Shown piece after piece: positions 25,498 to 34,631 of a DNA stretch of 64,000 nucleotides (the stretch's first letter is position 1; each line of letters begins with the position of its first letter). Made by a program: the position numbers and the translations under genes. The stretch is from assembly GCA_910584095.1 (NCBI GenBank), contig CAJTYU010000008.1, positions 31,311 through 95,310 on the forward strand, in the 5' to 3' direction. A model generated the notes under the pieces. That model ran no database searches and had not been told where the DNA came from. It worked only from the letters and a program-made list of their open reading frames with translations. This DNA is from an uncultured Dorea sp. Its GTDB lineage: Bacteria; Bacillota; Clostridia; Lachnospirales; Lachnospiraceae.

Positions 25498-26151
25498 CTA
25501 TTTCTCGATATGGAGGTTTTTCATCACATTCCTAATATGCCGGTCCGCCAGCTTCTCGGCCAGCTCCTCATCCCTGTTCTTGATCGCTTCTAAAATCCCT
25601 TTATGCTCTGCTATAGACTGCTCCGCCCGGTTGGAGGTCCCTACGGACATCTGCCTTGCCATTTTAACATACTTGTGAAAATCTTTCAACACATGCTCAA
25701 GAATCCGGCTGTCCGAAGCCTCATAGAGCACCTGATGGAACCTTCCGTCAAGCTTAGATACCTGTCTGGCCCTCTCTTCCTCGTCCCTGCGCAGATGAAA
25801 TTCCGCAAGAAATACGATCTCCTCCAGCTCTTCAATCTGTTTCTGAGTGATACGCTTCGTCGCCCATCTGGCGCACAGCCCTTCTAAAAGAGAACGGATT
25901 TGATAGATATCCCTCACGTCTTTCTGGCTGATCGCGGTCACGTAAGCCCCTTTATTCGGCACGATGGCAACCAGCCCTTCCAGTTCTAACTGTCTGAGAG
26001 CCTCCCGGACCGGAGTCCTGCTGACTCCCAGCTTCTCTCCAAGGGTAATCTCCCGAAGCTCCTCCCCATCCTGATAAACTCCTGTTAAAATGTCCTCTCT
26101 GATCCTCTGGAAAACCCTTCCTCTCAGAGAATGATCCTGATATTCTTCCAT
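25498..26151 (-). CDS. GntR-family (FadR-type) regulator of the citrate synthase-icd operon
   Basis: A 217-residue regulator. DNA-binding part: FQRIREDILTGVYQDGEELRE, LGVSRTPVREALRQLELEGLV; FCD domain: YQIRSLLEGLCARWA, LDGRFHQVLYEA, AEHKGILEAI. It lies between the citrate synthase and isocitrate dehydrogenase genes, all on one strand with short gaps. I chose ATG 26151 after GAGAGAAGAGGAA; a TTG at 26181 has no good site. The palindrome at 27626-27647 contains TTGTATACAA, the core of the GntR-type operator known from Bacillus GntR, so autoregulation of the whole operon is likely. Confidence 0.87.
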   Translation of the reverse strand: MEEYQDHSLRGRVFQRIREDILTGVYQDGEELREITLGEKLGVSRTPVREALRQLELEGLVAIVPNKGAYVTAISQKDVRDIYQIRSLLEGLCARWATKRITQKQIEELEEIVFLAEFHLRRDEEERARQVSKLDGRFHQVLYEASDSRILEHVLKDFHKYVKMARQMSVGTSNRAEQSIAEHKGILEAIKNRDEELAEKLADRHIRNVMKNLHIEK

Positions 26152-26184
26152 TTCCTCTTCTCTCCCCGGCTCAAATACCAACCG

Positions 26185-27576
26185 CTATACCAGCGCAATG
26201 CCAAGCTTCCCGCAGGCATCGTTTATGACTTTCAAAAGCTCCTCGTCCGTGAGCACCGTCACGCGTCCGCTCTCGTATTCTTCATCCACCCACGCTTTCA
26301 CCATAGCCGTTAATTCACAGCCCTTATCTACCTGCTTCTCCTTTGGCAGATGAAAATACGTGTTGATCCAATGGGCGATTCCCGCAAGCCCCGACGTATT
26401 GGACACCGCTACAAGAGGCGCCCGGTTCAAAAATTTCTCCGTGTCAAATATATTGTAAATTTCCTCATTTTTCAAAAGGCCGTCCGCATGGATCCCGGCT
26501 CTGGTGACATTAAAATTCCTGCCCACGAAGGGCGTTCTGGACGGAACCCGGTATCCGATCTCCTTTTCAAAATACTCTGCAAGCTCCGTGATCACCGTCG
26601 TATCCATACCGTCAAGAGTTCCTCGGAGCTGGGCGTATTCAAATACCATCGCTTCCAACGGCGTATTCCCGGTGCGCTCCCCAATCCCAAACAGAGAGCA
26701 GTTAACGCCGCTGGCTCCATACAGCCACGCTGTTGTAGAATTGCTGACCGCTTTATAAAAATCGTTATGTCCGTGGAACTCAATCAGCTCACTGGGCACT
26801 CCCGCGTGAACCCGGATACCATAAATAATGCCCGGAATTGATCTGGGTATCACTGCGCCAGGATAATTGACTCCGTATCCCATCGTATCGCACACCCGGA
26901 TCTTTACCGGAATCCGGTATTCCTCCATAAGATTCATCAGCTCCAAACAAAAGGGAATCACAAAGCCATAGATATCCGATCTAGTAATATCCTCCAGATG
27001 GCATCTTGGGCTGATCCCGGTCTCAAGACATTCCCTCACCACCGACAGATAATGCTCCATGCACTCTCTTCTAGTCATTTTTAATTTATAAAATATATGA
27101 TAATCCGAACAGCTCACCAAAATGCCGGTCTCCGGCATCCCAATCTCCTTCACCAGTTCAAAATCCTTCTTGCTTGCCCGAATCCAGCTGGTGACCTCCG
27201 GAAATTTATATCCTTTCTCCATACACCGATAGACTGCGTCCCGGTCTTTCTTGCTGTAAAGAAAAAATTCACACTGCTTGATCTTGCCCTTTGGACCGCC
27301 AAGCCTGTGAAAATAGTCGTAGATTGTCACGATCTGCTCCGTGCTGTAAGGCGCTCTGGACTGCTGTCCGTCCCGGAAGGTAGTATCCGTAATCCAGATA
27401 TGATCCGGCATATGGTGCGGTACAATCCTGTCGTTAAATGCAATCTTCGGTATCTCGTCATAATGGAACAGATTGCGGAAAACATTGGGCGTTTTTACAT
27501 CTACCAAGGGGTACATATGCTCCTCTAACTGCAGGAGGTTTGAGTGTTCGTTAAAATATACTTTTCTGTTATCCAT
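26185..27576 (-). CDS. Probable Re-citrate synthase (homocitrate/isopropylmalate synthase family)
   Basis: A 463-residue HMGL-like TIM barrel. Seen: ITDTTFRDGQQSRAPY with the metal-site D and R, GGPKGKIKQCEFFLYSKKDRDA, SCSDYHIFYKLK, RCHLEDITRSDIYGF, RVCDTMGYGVNYPGA, EFHGHNDFYKAVSN and GIGERTGNTPLEAMV. This pattern fits the Re-citrate synthase subgroup first found in Clostridium kluyveri, which makes citrate from oxaloacetate and acetyl-CoA with opposite stereochemistry to the common enzyme. Co-transcription with isocitrate dehydrogenase supports citrate over leucine or lysine precursors. No C-terminal leucine-allosteric domain is seen. The ATG at 27576 follows AAAGGAGAGAGTAAG. Confidence 0.8.
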   Translation of the reverse strand: MDNRKVYFNEHSNLLQLEEHMYPLVDVKTPNVFRNLFHYDEIPKIAFNDRIVPHHMPDHIWITDTTFRDGQQSRAPYSTEQIVTIYDYFHRLGGPKGKIKQCEFFLYSKKDRDAVYRCMEKGYKFPEVTSWIRASKKDFELVKEIGMPETGILVSCSDYHIFYKLKMTRRECMEHYLSVVRECLETGISPRCHLEDITRSDIYGFVIPFCLELMNLMEEYRIPVKIRVCDTMGYGVNYPGAVIPRSIPGIIYGIRVHAGVPSELIEFHGHNDFYKAVSNSTTAWLYGASGVNCSLFGIGERTGNTPLEAMVFEYAQLRGTLDGMDTTVITELAEYFEKEIGYRVPSRTPFVGRNFNVTRAGIHADGLLKNEEIYNIFDTEKFLNRAPLVAVSNTSGLAGIAHWINTYFHLPKEKQVDKGCELTAMVKAWVDEEYESGRVTVLTDEELLKVINDACGKLGIALV

Positions 27577-27607
27577 CTTACTCTCTCCTTTATCATCCCA
27601 AAACAAA

Positions 27608-27659
27608 ACGTTAAAACTTTAACGTGTATAATTGTATACAATTATACATTCTCTGTCAA
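27608..27659 (-). promoter_or_regulatory. Promoter and two palindromic operators of the citrate synthase operon
   Basis: Minus-strand TTGACA (27659-27654), 17-nt spacer, TACAAT (27636-27631). A perfect 22-bp palindrome at 27626-27647, with core TTGTATACAA and outer ends GTATAA/TTATAC, covers the -10 and most of the spacer; this core is the typical GntR-family operator. Directly adjoining is a second palindrome, ACGTTAAA-AC-TTTAACGT (27608-27625), at the transcription start. Confidence 0.8.
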
Positions 27660-27714
27660 CCCCAAAATAAAAATACTGAAAAACATTTGGGCGCCCTTTG
27701 TGTATTAAAGAAAC

Positions 27715-27753
27715 ATCCCGCGCAGACAAAATCTAATCTTGTCTGCGCGGGAT
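27715..27753 (-). terminator. Terminator-like hairpin after ilvA
   Basis: A perfect 15-bp stem, ATCCCGCGCAGACAA (27715-27729) with its complement at 27739-27753, just beyond the ilvA stop on the minus strand; a moderately T-rich stretch follows. Confidence 0.75.
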
Positions 27754-27767
27754 ATTTCTGATCCCTC

Positions 27768-28982
27768 TTAATACAGTTTGGCTCCGATTTCCTCCGGCTC
27801 AAAGCCTGCATCTCTTAACGCCTCCATAATCTCCTTTTTATGCTCCGTCCCGAAGGATTCCATAGTAATACGCAGTTCTACCGCTGCATGCCGGTTGGTG
27901 CTCACAAACTGGTTATGCTCCAGCTTGATCACATTGCCCTTAGCGTTTGCAATGGCAGAAGCCACTCTTACCAGTTCGCCCGGCTTATCCGGAAGCAGCA
28001 CCGATACAGAGAAGATCCGTCCTCTCTGGATCAGGCCGTGCTGAACAATGGAGGACATGGTGATCACGTCCATATTGCCGCCGCTAAGGACTGCAACCGC
28101 CTTTTTCCCCTTCAGATTCATCTGTTTTAAGGCAGCCACCGTAAGAAGGCCGGAATTTTCCACGATCATCTTGTGGTTTTCCACCAGATCCAGAAAGGCG
28201 CCGATCAGATCCTCATCCTCCACCAAAAGAATATCATCCACATTCTCCTTCACGTAGGGAAAATTCTGATCTCCCACCCGCTTTACCGCCGTCCCGTCGG
28301 CAATGGTATTGGCGCTTTGAAGCTCCACCGGCTCTCCCGCTTCCAAAGCGGCTTTCATACTGGCCGCCTGGGCGGGTTCCGCCCCGATCACCTTGATCTT
28401 TGGATTCAGCATCTTCGCCAGCACAGAGATCCCCGTGATCAGCCCGCCGCCGCCGATGGGTACCAGAATATAATCCACCGTAGGAAGCTCCTGCACAATC
28501 TCCATGGCGATGGTTCCCTGCCCGGTGGCCACATCAAGATCGTCAAAAGGATGTACGAAAGTATACCCCTTCTCCTCTGCAAGCTTTAGCGCATAGGCGC
28601 AGGCGTCGTCGTACACATCGCCGTAAAGGATCACCTCCGCTCCATATCCTTTGGTCCGGTTCACCTTGATGAGCGGCGTTCCGGTGGGCATCACTACCAC
28701 CGCCTTACAGCCGTATTTCTGCGCCGCATAGGCTACGCCCTGCGCGTGGTTCCCCGCAGACGCGGTGATTAGCCCCCGCTCCCGCTCCTCGTCCGTAAGA
28801 GTACTGATCTTATAGTAGGCGCCCCGCACCTTATAGGCTCCGGTAAACTGCATATTTTCAGGCTTCAGATACACCTTCCCTCCGGTCTGTTCGCTTAAGT
28901 ACTCGCTGTACATCAGCTTGGTGGGATTGGTCACCCGCTTTACCAGTTCGCTGGCCTCCTCAAATTTCTCTAACGTCAACAT
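27768..28982 (-). CDS. ilvA: Threonine ammonia-lyase with ACT domain
   Basis: A 404-residue PLP enzyme that deaminates threonine to 2-oxobutyrate. Seen: the PLP-lysine motif ENMQFTGAYKVRGA, SAGNHAQGVAYAAQ, the phosphate loop PIGGGGLITG, and LSGGNMDV near the end of the catalytic domain. A single C-terminal ACT domain (about 325-404, FSVSVLLPDKPGELVRVASAI) is the length typical of clostridial IlvA/TdcB. It starts at 28982, 31 nt after ftsY, so it may be read with the smc-ftsY genes. No T-box or attenuator is seen in front of it. Confidence 0.93.
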   Translation of the reverse strand: MLTLEKFEEASELVKRVTNPTKLMYSEYLSEQTGGKVYLKPENMQFTGAYKVRGAYYKISTLTDEERERGLITASAGNHAQGVAYAAQKYGCKAVVVMPTGTPLIKVNRTKGYGAEVILYGDVYDDACAYALKLAEEKGYTFVHPFDDLDVATGQGTIAMEIVQELPTVDYILVPIGGGGLITGISVLAKMLNPKIKVIGAEPAQAASMKAALEAGEPVELQSANTIADGTAVKRVGDQNFPYVKENVDDILLVEDEDLIGAFLDLVENHKMIVENSGLLTVAALKQMNLKGKKAVAVLSGGNMDVITMSSIVQHGLIQRGRIFSVSVLLPDKPGELVRVASAIANAKGNVIKLEHNQFVSTNRHAAVELRITMESFGTEHKKEIMEALRDAGFEPEEIGAKLY

Positions 28983-29013
28983 TCGTTCCTTCCCCCTGTC
29001 GCTCCTCTTATTT

Positions 29014-29958
29014 TTATTGTCCGTCGTTCTTCCCTTCCGGCGAAAACAGCGCGCTCACAAAGGTATCCGGGTCAAACCTCTGCAGATCCTCCAGCTTCTC
29101 GCCCACGCCGATATATTTCACCGGAATGCCAAGCTCCGCCTGCACTGCAACCGCAATACCGCCTTTGGCCGTGCCGTCCATCTTGGTCAGGATGATCCCG
29201 GTAATATCCGCGACCTCCTTAAACTCTCTGGCCTGCTGCAAAGCATTCTGCCCCGTGGTCGCATCCAGCACCACAAAAGTCTCGCGGCAGGCTTCCGGAT
29301 ATTCCCGATCAATGATCCGGTTGATCTTCTTAAGCTCTTCCATCAAGTTTTTCTTATTGTGGAGACGCCCGGCAGTATCACACAGAAGGATATCCGCATG
29401 TCTTGCCTTAGCCGCCGCAACCGCGTCATACACCACAGCCGCTGGGTCGGACCCTTCCTGTCCGCCGATCAGCTCCGCGTGAGCTCTGTCCGCCCACTCC
29501 TTCAACTGCTCTCCCGCCGCCGCCCGGAAAGTATCCGCCGCCGCAATCACCACACGTTTTCCCTGTGCATGGTATTGGCCGGCAAGCTTCCCGATGGTAG
29601 TGGTTTTGCCTACGCCGTTTACGCCCACTACCAGAATTGCCGGATACATTTCCTCAAATTCATACTGTACCGCGCCCACGCTCATCTGTTCCCTGATGCT
29701 CTCAATCAGGATTTCCCGGCAGGCTTCCGGCTCCCTGATGTGCCGCTCCTTTACCTTTGCCCTTAAATCGTCCAGAATCTCATAGGTAGCCTTCACTCCC
29801 AGATCCCCCATGATCATCACCTCTTCCAGCTCCTCGTAAAAATCTTCGTCAATGCTGGAAAATCCTCCGAACACACTGTCCATCCCGGACACAATATTAT
29901 CCCTCGTCTTATTCAGTCCTGACACAAGACGGTCAAAAAATCCATTTCCCGCTTCCAT
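29014..29958 (-). CDS. ftsY: Signal recognition particle receptor FtsY
   Basis: A 314-residue SRP receptor GTPase that docks ribosome-SRP complexes at the membrane. The N-terminal helical N domain is at 1-95; the G domain has GVNGVGKTTTIGKLAGQYH (G1), DTFRAAAGEQL, LLCDTAGRLHNKKNLMEEL, TKMDGTAKGG and KYIGVGEKLEDLQRFDPDTFV. It has the short form common in Firmicutes, with no acidic A domain. The ATG at 29958 follows GGAGGATGCT. It lies 55 nt downstream of smc in the rnc-smc-ftsY order usual in Firmicutes. Confidence 0.96.
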   Translation of the reverse strand: MEAGNGFFDRLVSGLNKTRDNIVSGMDSVFGGFSSIDEDFYEELEEVMIMGDLGVKATYEILDDLRAKVKERHIREPEACREILIESIREQMSVGAVQYEFEEMYPAILVVGVNGVGKTTTIGKLAGQYHAQGKRVVIAAADTFRAAAGEQLKEWADRAHAELIGGQEGSDPAAVVYDAVAAAKARHADILLCDTAGRLHNKKNLMEELKKINRIIDREYPEACRETFVVLDATTGQNALQQAREFKEVADITGIILTKMDGTAKGGIAVAVQAELGIPVKYIGVGEKLEDLQRFDPDTFVSALFSPEGKNDGQ

Positions 29959-30013
29959 AGCATCCTCCTATTTTCCGCTGTTCCTGCCGTTATCCGTCTA
30001 GTATTCGTGCGAA

Positions 30014-33000
30014 TTATACTAACTCCTCTTCCAGAAGACTGACGGATACCAGCGCCGACACGCCTTTTTCCTGCATGGTAATTCCATACAGCCGGTCCGC
30101 CGCCGTCATCGTCCCCCTTCGGTGTGTAATTACAATAAACTGGGTATTCTTCGTCAGCTTATGCAGATATTTTGCAAATCTCGTCACATTCGAATCATCC
30201 AGCGCCGCCTCGATCTCATCCAGAAGGCAGAAGGGCGAAGGCTTTAAATTCTGAATGGCAAACAACAGAGAAATCGCCGTCAGCGCCTTCTCGCCTCCGG
30301 AGAGCTGCATCATATTCTGCAGCTTCTTTCCCGGCGGCTGGGCGATAATGCGGATGCCAGCCTCTAGGATGTCCGCATCCTCCATCAGCTCCAGCGTTCC
30401 TTTTCCGCCGCCAAACAGCTCTTTGAATACGCGGTCAAACTCTTCCCCGATCCGCGCGAATTGTTCTGCAAACTGCTTCCGCATAGCCTCGTCCAATTCT
30501 TCCACGATCTTCACCAGCGTCGCCTCTGCCTCCACCAGATCGTCGTGCTGCCCTTTTAGGAAATCATAACGCTCCGACAGATTCTTGAAATCCTCAATGG
30601 CGTTGACATTGACGGAGCCGAGCCCCTTGATCTCGTTCTTCAAAGCCTGAATCCTCTTTTTCATGACCGCAAGGTCCGTCAGATTCTCGTTGCGAAGCTC
30701 AAGGGCATGTCCGTAAGTCAGCTCGTACTCCTCCCACATGTAATTAATCTGCTTATCCTCGGCTTCCTCATAGTTCTCCCGCCTGCTTTCCAGACGGAAA
30801 ATCTCCTTATCCAGATCCGACATGTGTCTGGACATATCCTCCCGCTTCTGCAGGAAAGATTTGTGCTGCCTGTTCAGCTCTTCCCTTTCCTTTACAGACT
30901 TCTCAATCTCAGCCTCAATCTCCTCAAACAGTTCCTTGGAATTTTCAATGGTCTGCCGGATTTCCTGAATCTGGTCCTCCTTCTCTTTGATCTCCTGCGA
31001 TACGTTATCCTTGCCGGATTCCAGATTCTCCCATTCATTCCGGTATTTGACAAGCTCCTCTTCTATACGCGCAGCATTCTCCTTCGCGAAGAAATTCTGC
31101 TGCTCTAACCCTGCGCAGGCCAGATGCGCCTCCTCCGACAGCTTTTGGTGCTCCCCTTCTAAAACGCGCAGTTCCTCCAACGAGGACTGCCCGTCTGTTA
31201 CGCTGGCCGTAAGCTCCTGCTCCAGACTCTCCGAGGTATCCAGCTCCAAGGCAATGGACTCCTGATTGTCGCTGATATCTGTAATCTGACGGTCCAGCTC
31301 TTTGGTTTCGCTGCTTACGCGTCTGGTCTCCTCCATAGCGGCGGTAATCCGTTTCCCGGACTGCTCCACATTCATTTTCGCCGTATTCTGGATCACGTAA
31401 GCTTCCTGAAGCTGTTTTTGGATCTCGTCGATCACCTCGTAATACCCGGCGCGCTCGCTTCTTAAGCGGTCTGTCTGTTCCCTGGCCTCCTCCATCTTCT
31501 GTTTCCACTGGAGTACCACCTTTTCCAGATCCTCAATCTCCCGGCGTCTGCCAAGCAGATTGCTGGAATTTTTAAAAGCGCCGCCCGTCATAGAACCGCC
31601 GGGATTTAAAAGTTCTCCCTCAATGGTTACCAGTCTCAGTGTCTGACGGTACTTCCTTGCAATGGCGATCCCATGGTCGATGTGATCCACCACGATAGTC
31701 CTGCCCAGAAGATTTGACGCCAGTCCCCGGTACTTTTCCTCCACGCGGATCAGCGTATCGGCCATGCCGATCACTCCCGGCTCCTGCAGGGCCTCGGGCC
31801 GGTTCATTCCCCTTCCTGTTCCTGCGCTGGTCAGAGGAAGGAAGGTTGCCCGGCCATATCGGTTCTTTTTCAGGAATGCGATCATCCGCTTAGCGGTATC
31901 CTCCGTATCCGTAACGATATTCTGAATACTTCCTCCAAGCGCCGTCTCGATCGCCGTCTCGTATTCCTTGTCCACCTTAATAATATCCGCCACGACCCCT
32001 AAAAGGCCCGGCTCCCGGTTCTTATGCTCCATCACTCTGCGGATACTGTTTCCATAACCGTCGTAACGCTCGGTTATGTTCCGTAGGGATTCTAACCTGG
32101 ACTGCTCTCTGTGATAGGAGGTCTGAGTCTTCCTAAAATCTTCGCCGCCTGCCTCGATCTTCTTCTGAAGCTCTTCGATCTTCCTCTCGTAGCCCTCGCT
32201 TTTTTCTGTCATGGAAATGATCCGTCCTGAAATGTCTTTCAGTTCCCGTTCATACCTCTCCCGGTTTTCGTTCTCCGACCGGACTTCCTCCTCGAAGTCC
32301 GCAAGCTGGCTCCGCATCTGCGCTTTCCGCGCCTGAATCTGCTCCATCATCGTATCGTAGCGCTGAATCTTTGCGCGGGTGGAAGCCCGATTATTCAACA
32401 GCTCAATGATCTCGTTTTTATTCTTCTCAATATCCGACGTAAGGGTGGCGATCTTTGTCTGGGTGTCAATGAGCTGCTCCTTCGCCGCCGCCTCTTCCTT
32501 CTGCTTTCTGGCAAGCTGGGCTTTCAGCTCGCCGGACTCTGCAAAAAGCTGTGCAAGATTCTCTTCCCTTGTCTTAATCTCCTCTTGGATGGCGTCGGAG
32601 CGCTTAGCAAAATGCCTGTCCGCCGTGTGGGCGCTATTGATCTGTTCCTTTAACAGAGCTATCTCATTTTCAAGCTGCTGCTTTAACAGGTTCGTCTCAT
32701 TCAATTTCGACTTATAATGCTCTATGGAGTCGTCGATGGTATCCATCTGTTCCTCCACCGCATTGTACTCCGCCTTCATATTTCCATAGTCAGAGGACGC
32801 CTTTTCAAGTTCCTCCTTCGTCACCGCAAGCTTCTCCTGAATATCCTTGATCTGTTCCTTTAGCCTTGCGGTTTCCAAAAGAAACATATTGATATCATAA
32901 GTCTTTAACTCTTCCCTTTTCTTCAGATACTCCTTCGCCGTCTCCGCCTGACGGGCGAGCGGCTCTCTCTGCTTCTCTAACTCCGAGAGGATGTCATTTA

Positions 33001-33571
33001 CCCGCAGAAGATTCTGCCTCTCGTCCTCCAGCTTTTTTAAGGACATATTCTTCCGGCGCTTGAATTTGACGATTCCCGCCGCCTCGTCAAAGAGCTCTCT
33101 TCTCTCCTCCGGCTTTCCGCTGAGAATCTTATCAATCTGCCCCTGCCCGATAATGGAGTAGCCTTCCTTGCCGATTCCAGTATCATAGAACAACTCATTC
33201 ACGTCCTTCAGCCTGCAGGCGCCGCCGTTGATCAGGTACTCGCTCTCTCCGGAACGGTACAGCTTCCTCGCGATCGTAACCTCCTCGTAATCAATGGCAA
33301 GCTGGTGGTCGGAATTATCCAGCGTGATCGCCACATAGGCGTAGCTTAACGGCCTCCGGTTCTCTGTTCCCGAAAATATAACGTCCTGCATGGTTCCGCC
33401 CCGAAGCTGCCTAATCCGCTGCTCGCCCAAGACCCATCGCACCGCGTCCGCCACATTGCTTTTGCCGCTTCCGTTGGGTCCCACGATTCCAGTAATCCCA
33501 TTGTGGAAATCAAATACTATCTTGTGTGCAAAGGACTTGAACCCCTGCACCTCTATGCTCTTTAAATACAT
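30014..33571 (-). CDS. smc: Chromosome segregation protein SMC
   Basis: An 1185-residue SMC ATPase, normal length. N-terminal Walker A GPNGSGKSNVADAVRWVLGEQ; long coiled coils about 170-500 and 670-1010; hinge about 515-660 (GYGNSIRRVMEHKN, LLNPGGSMTGGAFKN); C-terminal signature LSGGEKALTAISLLFAI and Walker B FCLLDEIEAALDD. With ScpAB it forms the condensin that organises the replicated chromosome. It starts 8 nt after the rnc stop, so translation is probably coupled. Several long open frames on the other strand are shadows of the coiled-coil composition. Confidence 0.97.
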   Translation of the reverse strand: MYLKSIEVQGFKSFAHKIVFDFHNGITGIVGPNGSGKSNVADAVRWVLGEQRIRQLRGGTMQDVIFSGTENRRPLSYAYVAITLDNSDHQLAIDYEEVTIARKLYRSGESEYLINGGACRLKDVNELFYDTGIGKEGYSIIGQGQIDKILSGKPEERRELFDEAAGIVKFKRRKNMSLKKLEDERQNLLRVNDILSELEKQREPLARQAETAKEYLKKREELKTYDINMFLLETARLKEQIKDIQEKLAVTKEELEKASSDYGNMKAEYNAVEEQMDTIDDSIEHYKSKLNETNLLKQQLENEIALLKEQINSAHTADRHFAKRSDAIQEEIKTREENLAQLFAESGELKAQLARKQKEEAAAKEQLIDTQTKIATLTSDIEKNKNEIIELLNNRASTRAKIQRYDTMMEQIQARKAQMRSQLADFEEEVRSENENRERYERELKDISGRIISMTEKSEGYERKIEELQKKIEAGGEDFRKTQTSYHREQSRLESLRNITERYDGYGNSIRRVMEHKNREPGLLGVVADIIKVDKEYETAIETALGGSIQNIVTDTEDTAKRMIAFLKKNRYGRATFLPLTSAGTGRGMNRPEALQEPGVIGMADTLIRVEEKYRGLASNLLGRTIVVDHIDHGIAIARKYRQTLRLVTIEGELLNPGGSMTGGAFKNSSNLLGRRREIEDLEKVVLQWKQKMEEAREQTDRLRSERAGYYEVIDEIQKQLQEAYVIQNTAKMNVEQSGKRITAAMEETRRVSSETKELDRQITDISDNQESIALELDTSESLEQELTASVTDGQSSLEELRVLEGEHQKLSEEAHLACAGLEQQNFFAKENAARIEEELVKYRNEWENLESGKDNVSQEIKEKEDQIQEIRQTIENSKELFEEIEAEIEKSVKEREELNRQHKSFLQKREDMSRHMSDLDKEIFRLESRRENYEEAEDKQINYMWEEYELTYGHALELRNENLTDLAVMKKRIQALKNEIKGLGSVNVNAIEDFKNLSERYDFLKGQHDDLVEAEATLVKIVEELDEAMRKQFAEQFARIGEEFDRVFKELFGGGKGTLELMEDADILEAGIRIIAQPPGKKLQNMMQLSGGEKALTAISLLFAIQNLKPSPFCLLDEIEAALDDSNVTRFAKYLHKLTKNTQFIVITHRRGTMTAADRLYGITMQEKGVSALVSVSLLEEELV

Positions 33572-33578
33572 ATAGCAC

Positions 33579-34274
33579 CTACTTCACATTATTCTTACGC
33601 AGCAGCAGGATCGTCTGATAAGCCGCCTCCTGCTCCGCCGACTTCTTCGTCCTTCCCCGGCCCCGTCCATATTCCTTCTTGCCAATATAGACCGCGCTCA
33701 CAAAGGTCTTGTCATGGTCGGGTCCTTCCTCTGTCAGAAGGCGATAGGAAACTGCCTCCGTAAAATTCGCCTGCACCAGCTCCTGCAGGATAGTCTTGCT
33801 ATCAAAAAAGAGTTTCTTATTCTCCATGTCACTCAGCACAAATCTGTGGACAAACTCTTTTGCACTAGCAAAACCACCGTCAATATAAATCGCCCCGATC
33901 AGCGCCTCTAACGCATCCGAGGTAATTGAATCCCTCTTTCGTCCTCCCGTACCTTCTTCCCCTCTGCCAAGCAGCAGGTAGTCCCCCAGCCGGATCTGCC
34001 TTGCGCAGTATGCCAGCGAGGGTTCGCAGACCAAACTTGCGCGGATCTTAGTCAGATCCCCCTCCGGCAGTTCCTTATGCTCATAAAAAAGAAATTCGCT
34101 GGAAATAATCTCCAGCACTGCGTCTCCCAGAAACTCCAGCCTCTCGTTGCACTCATATTTCGGCAGATGCTTCTCATTCACATAAGAACTGTGCGCCATC
34201 GCCCGCCGAAGAAGGTTAAAGTCCGAAAACTGATATCCTATCTGCTTTTCCAGTAATTTTAAATCCCGGCCCAT
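33579..34274 (-). CDS. rnc: Ribonuclease III
   Basis: A 231-residue double-strand RNA endonuclease. RNase III signature NERLEFLGDAVLEII with the catalytic Asp/Glu set, the second metal-ligand region DALEALIGAIYIDGG, and a C-terminal double-stranded RNA-binding domain (LQELVQANFTEAVSYRLL, GRGRTKKSAEQEAA). The ATG at 34274 lies 9 nt from GAGG. It is followed closely by smc. Confidence 0.96.
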   Translation of the reverse strand: MGRDLKLLEKQIGYQFSDFNLLRRAMAHSSYVNEKHLPKYECNERLEFLGDAVLEIISSEFLFYEHKELPEGDLTKIRASLVCEPSLAYCARQIRLGDYLLLGRGEEGTGGRKRDSITSDALEALIGAIYIDGGFASAKEFVHRFVLSDMENKKLFFDSKTILQELVQANFTEAVSYRLLTEEGPDHDKTFVSAVYIGKKEYGRGRGRTKKSAEQEAAYQTILLLRKNNVK

Positions 34275-34335
34275 ACTTTATCGCCTCATCTATCTTCTTT
34301 CTATCTACACCTGGTTTCCCGGTAAACCGCCGCAC

Positions 34336-34369
34336 AACAGAAAAAGCCCGCAATCGGGCTTTTTCTTAA
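34336..34369. terminator. Bidirectional-type terminator between acpP and rnc
   Basis: AAAAAGCCCG (34341-34350), loop CAAT, CGGGCTTTTT (34355-34364). It ends the plsX-acpP transcript, so rnc-smc-ftsY needs its own promoter or read-through. Confidence 0.85.
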
Positions 34370-34375
34370 TATTCC

Positions 34376-34606
34376 CTAGTTTACAGCGTTTTTAATCTGT
34401 TCTACAGCGTCTCCCACCGTGACAATCTTCTCTGCCTCGTCCGTATCAATTTCAATATCAAACGCATCTTCAATTCCCATTATAATCTGAAAAAGATCCA
34501 ATGAATCCGCTCCCAGATCATTCTCAAATGACACATCCTCCGTGATCTCCTCTGGATCAATACTCATCACATCTGCAATAATCTCACGCAATTTTTCAAA
34601 TTCCAT
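34376..34606 (-). CDS. acpP: Acyl carrier protein
   Basis: A 76-residue (78 from the upstream ATG) four-helix acidic protein that carries fatty-acyl chains on phosphopantetheine. Attachment motif GADSLDLFQI with the modified Ser. ATG 34606 gives 8 nt to GGAG; ATG 34612 is too close to it. It follows plsX by 25 nt, the usual pairing in Firmicutes. Confidence 0.94.
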   Translation of the reverse strand: MEFEKLREIIADVMSIDPEEITEDVSFENDLGADSLDLFQIIMGIEDAFDIEIDTDEAEKIVTVGDAVEQIKNAVN

Positions 34607-34631
34607 ATCCATTTCTCCTTTTCAAATTCGT

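Noticed and set aside
28983..29013. A T-box or attenuator controlling ilvA
   Set aside because: Only 31 nt separate ilvA from ftsY, too short for such a leader.
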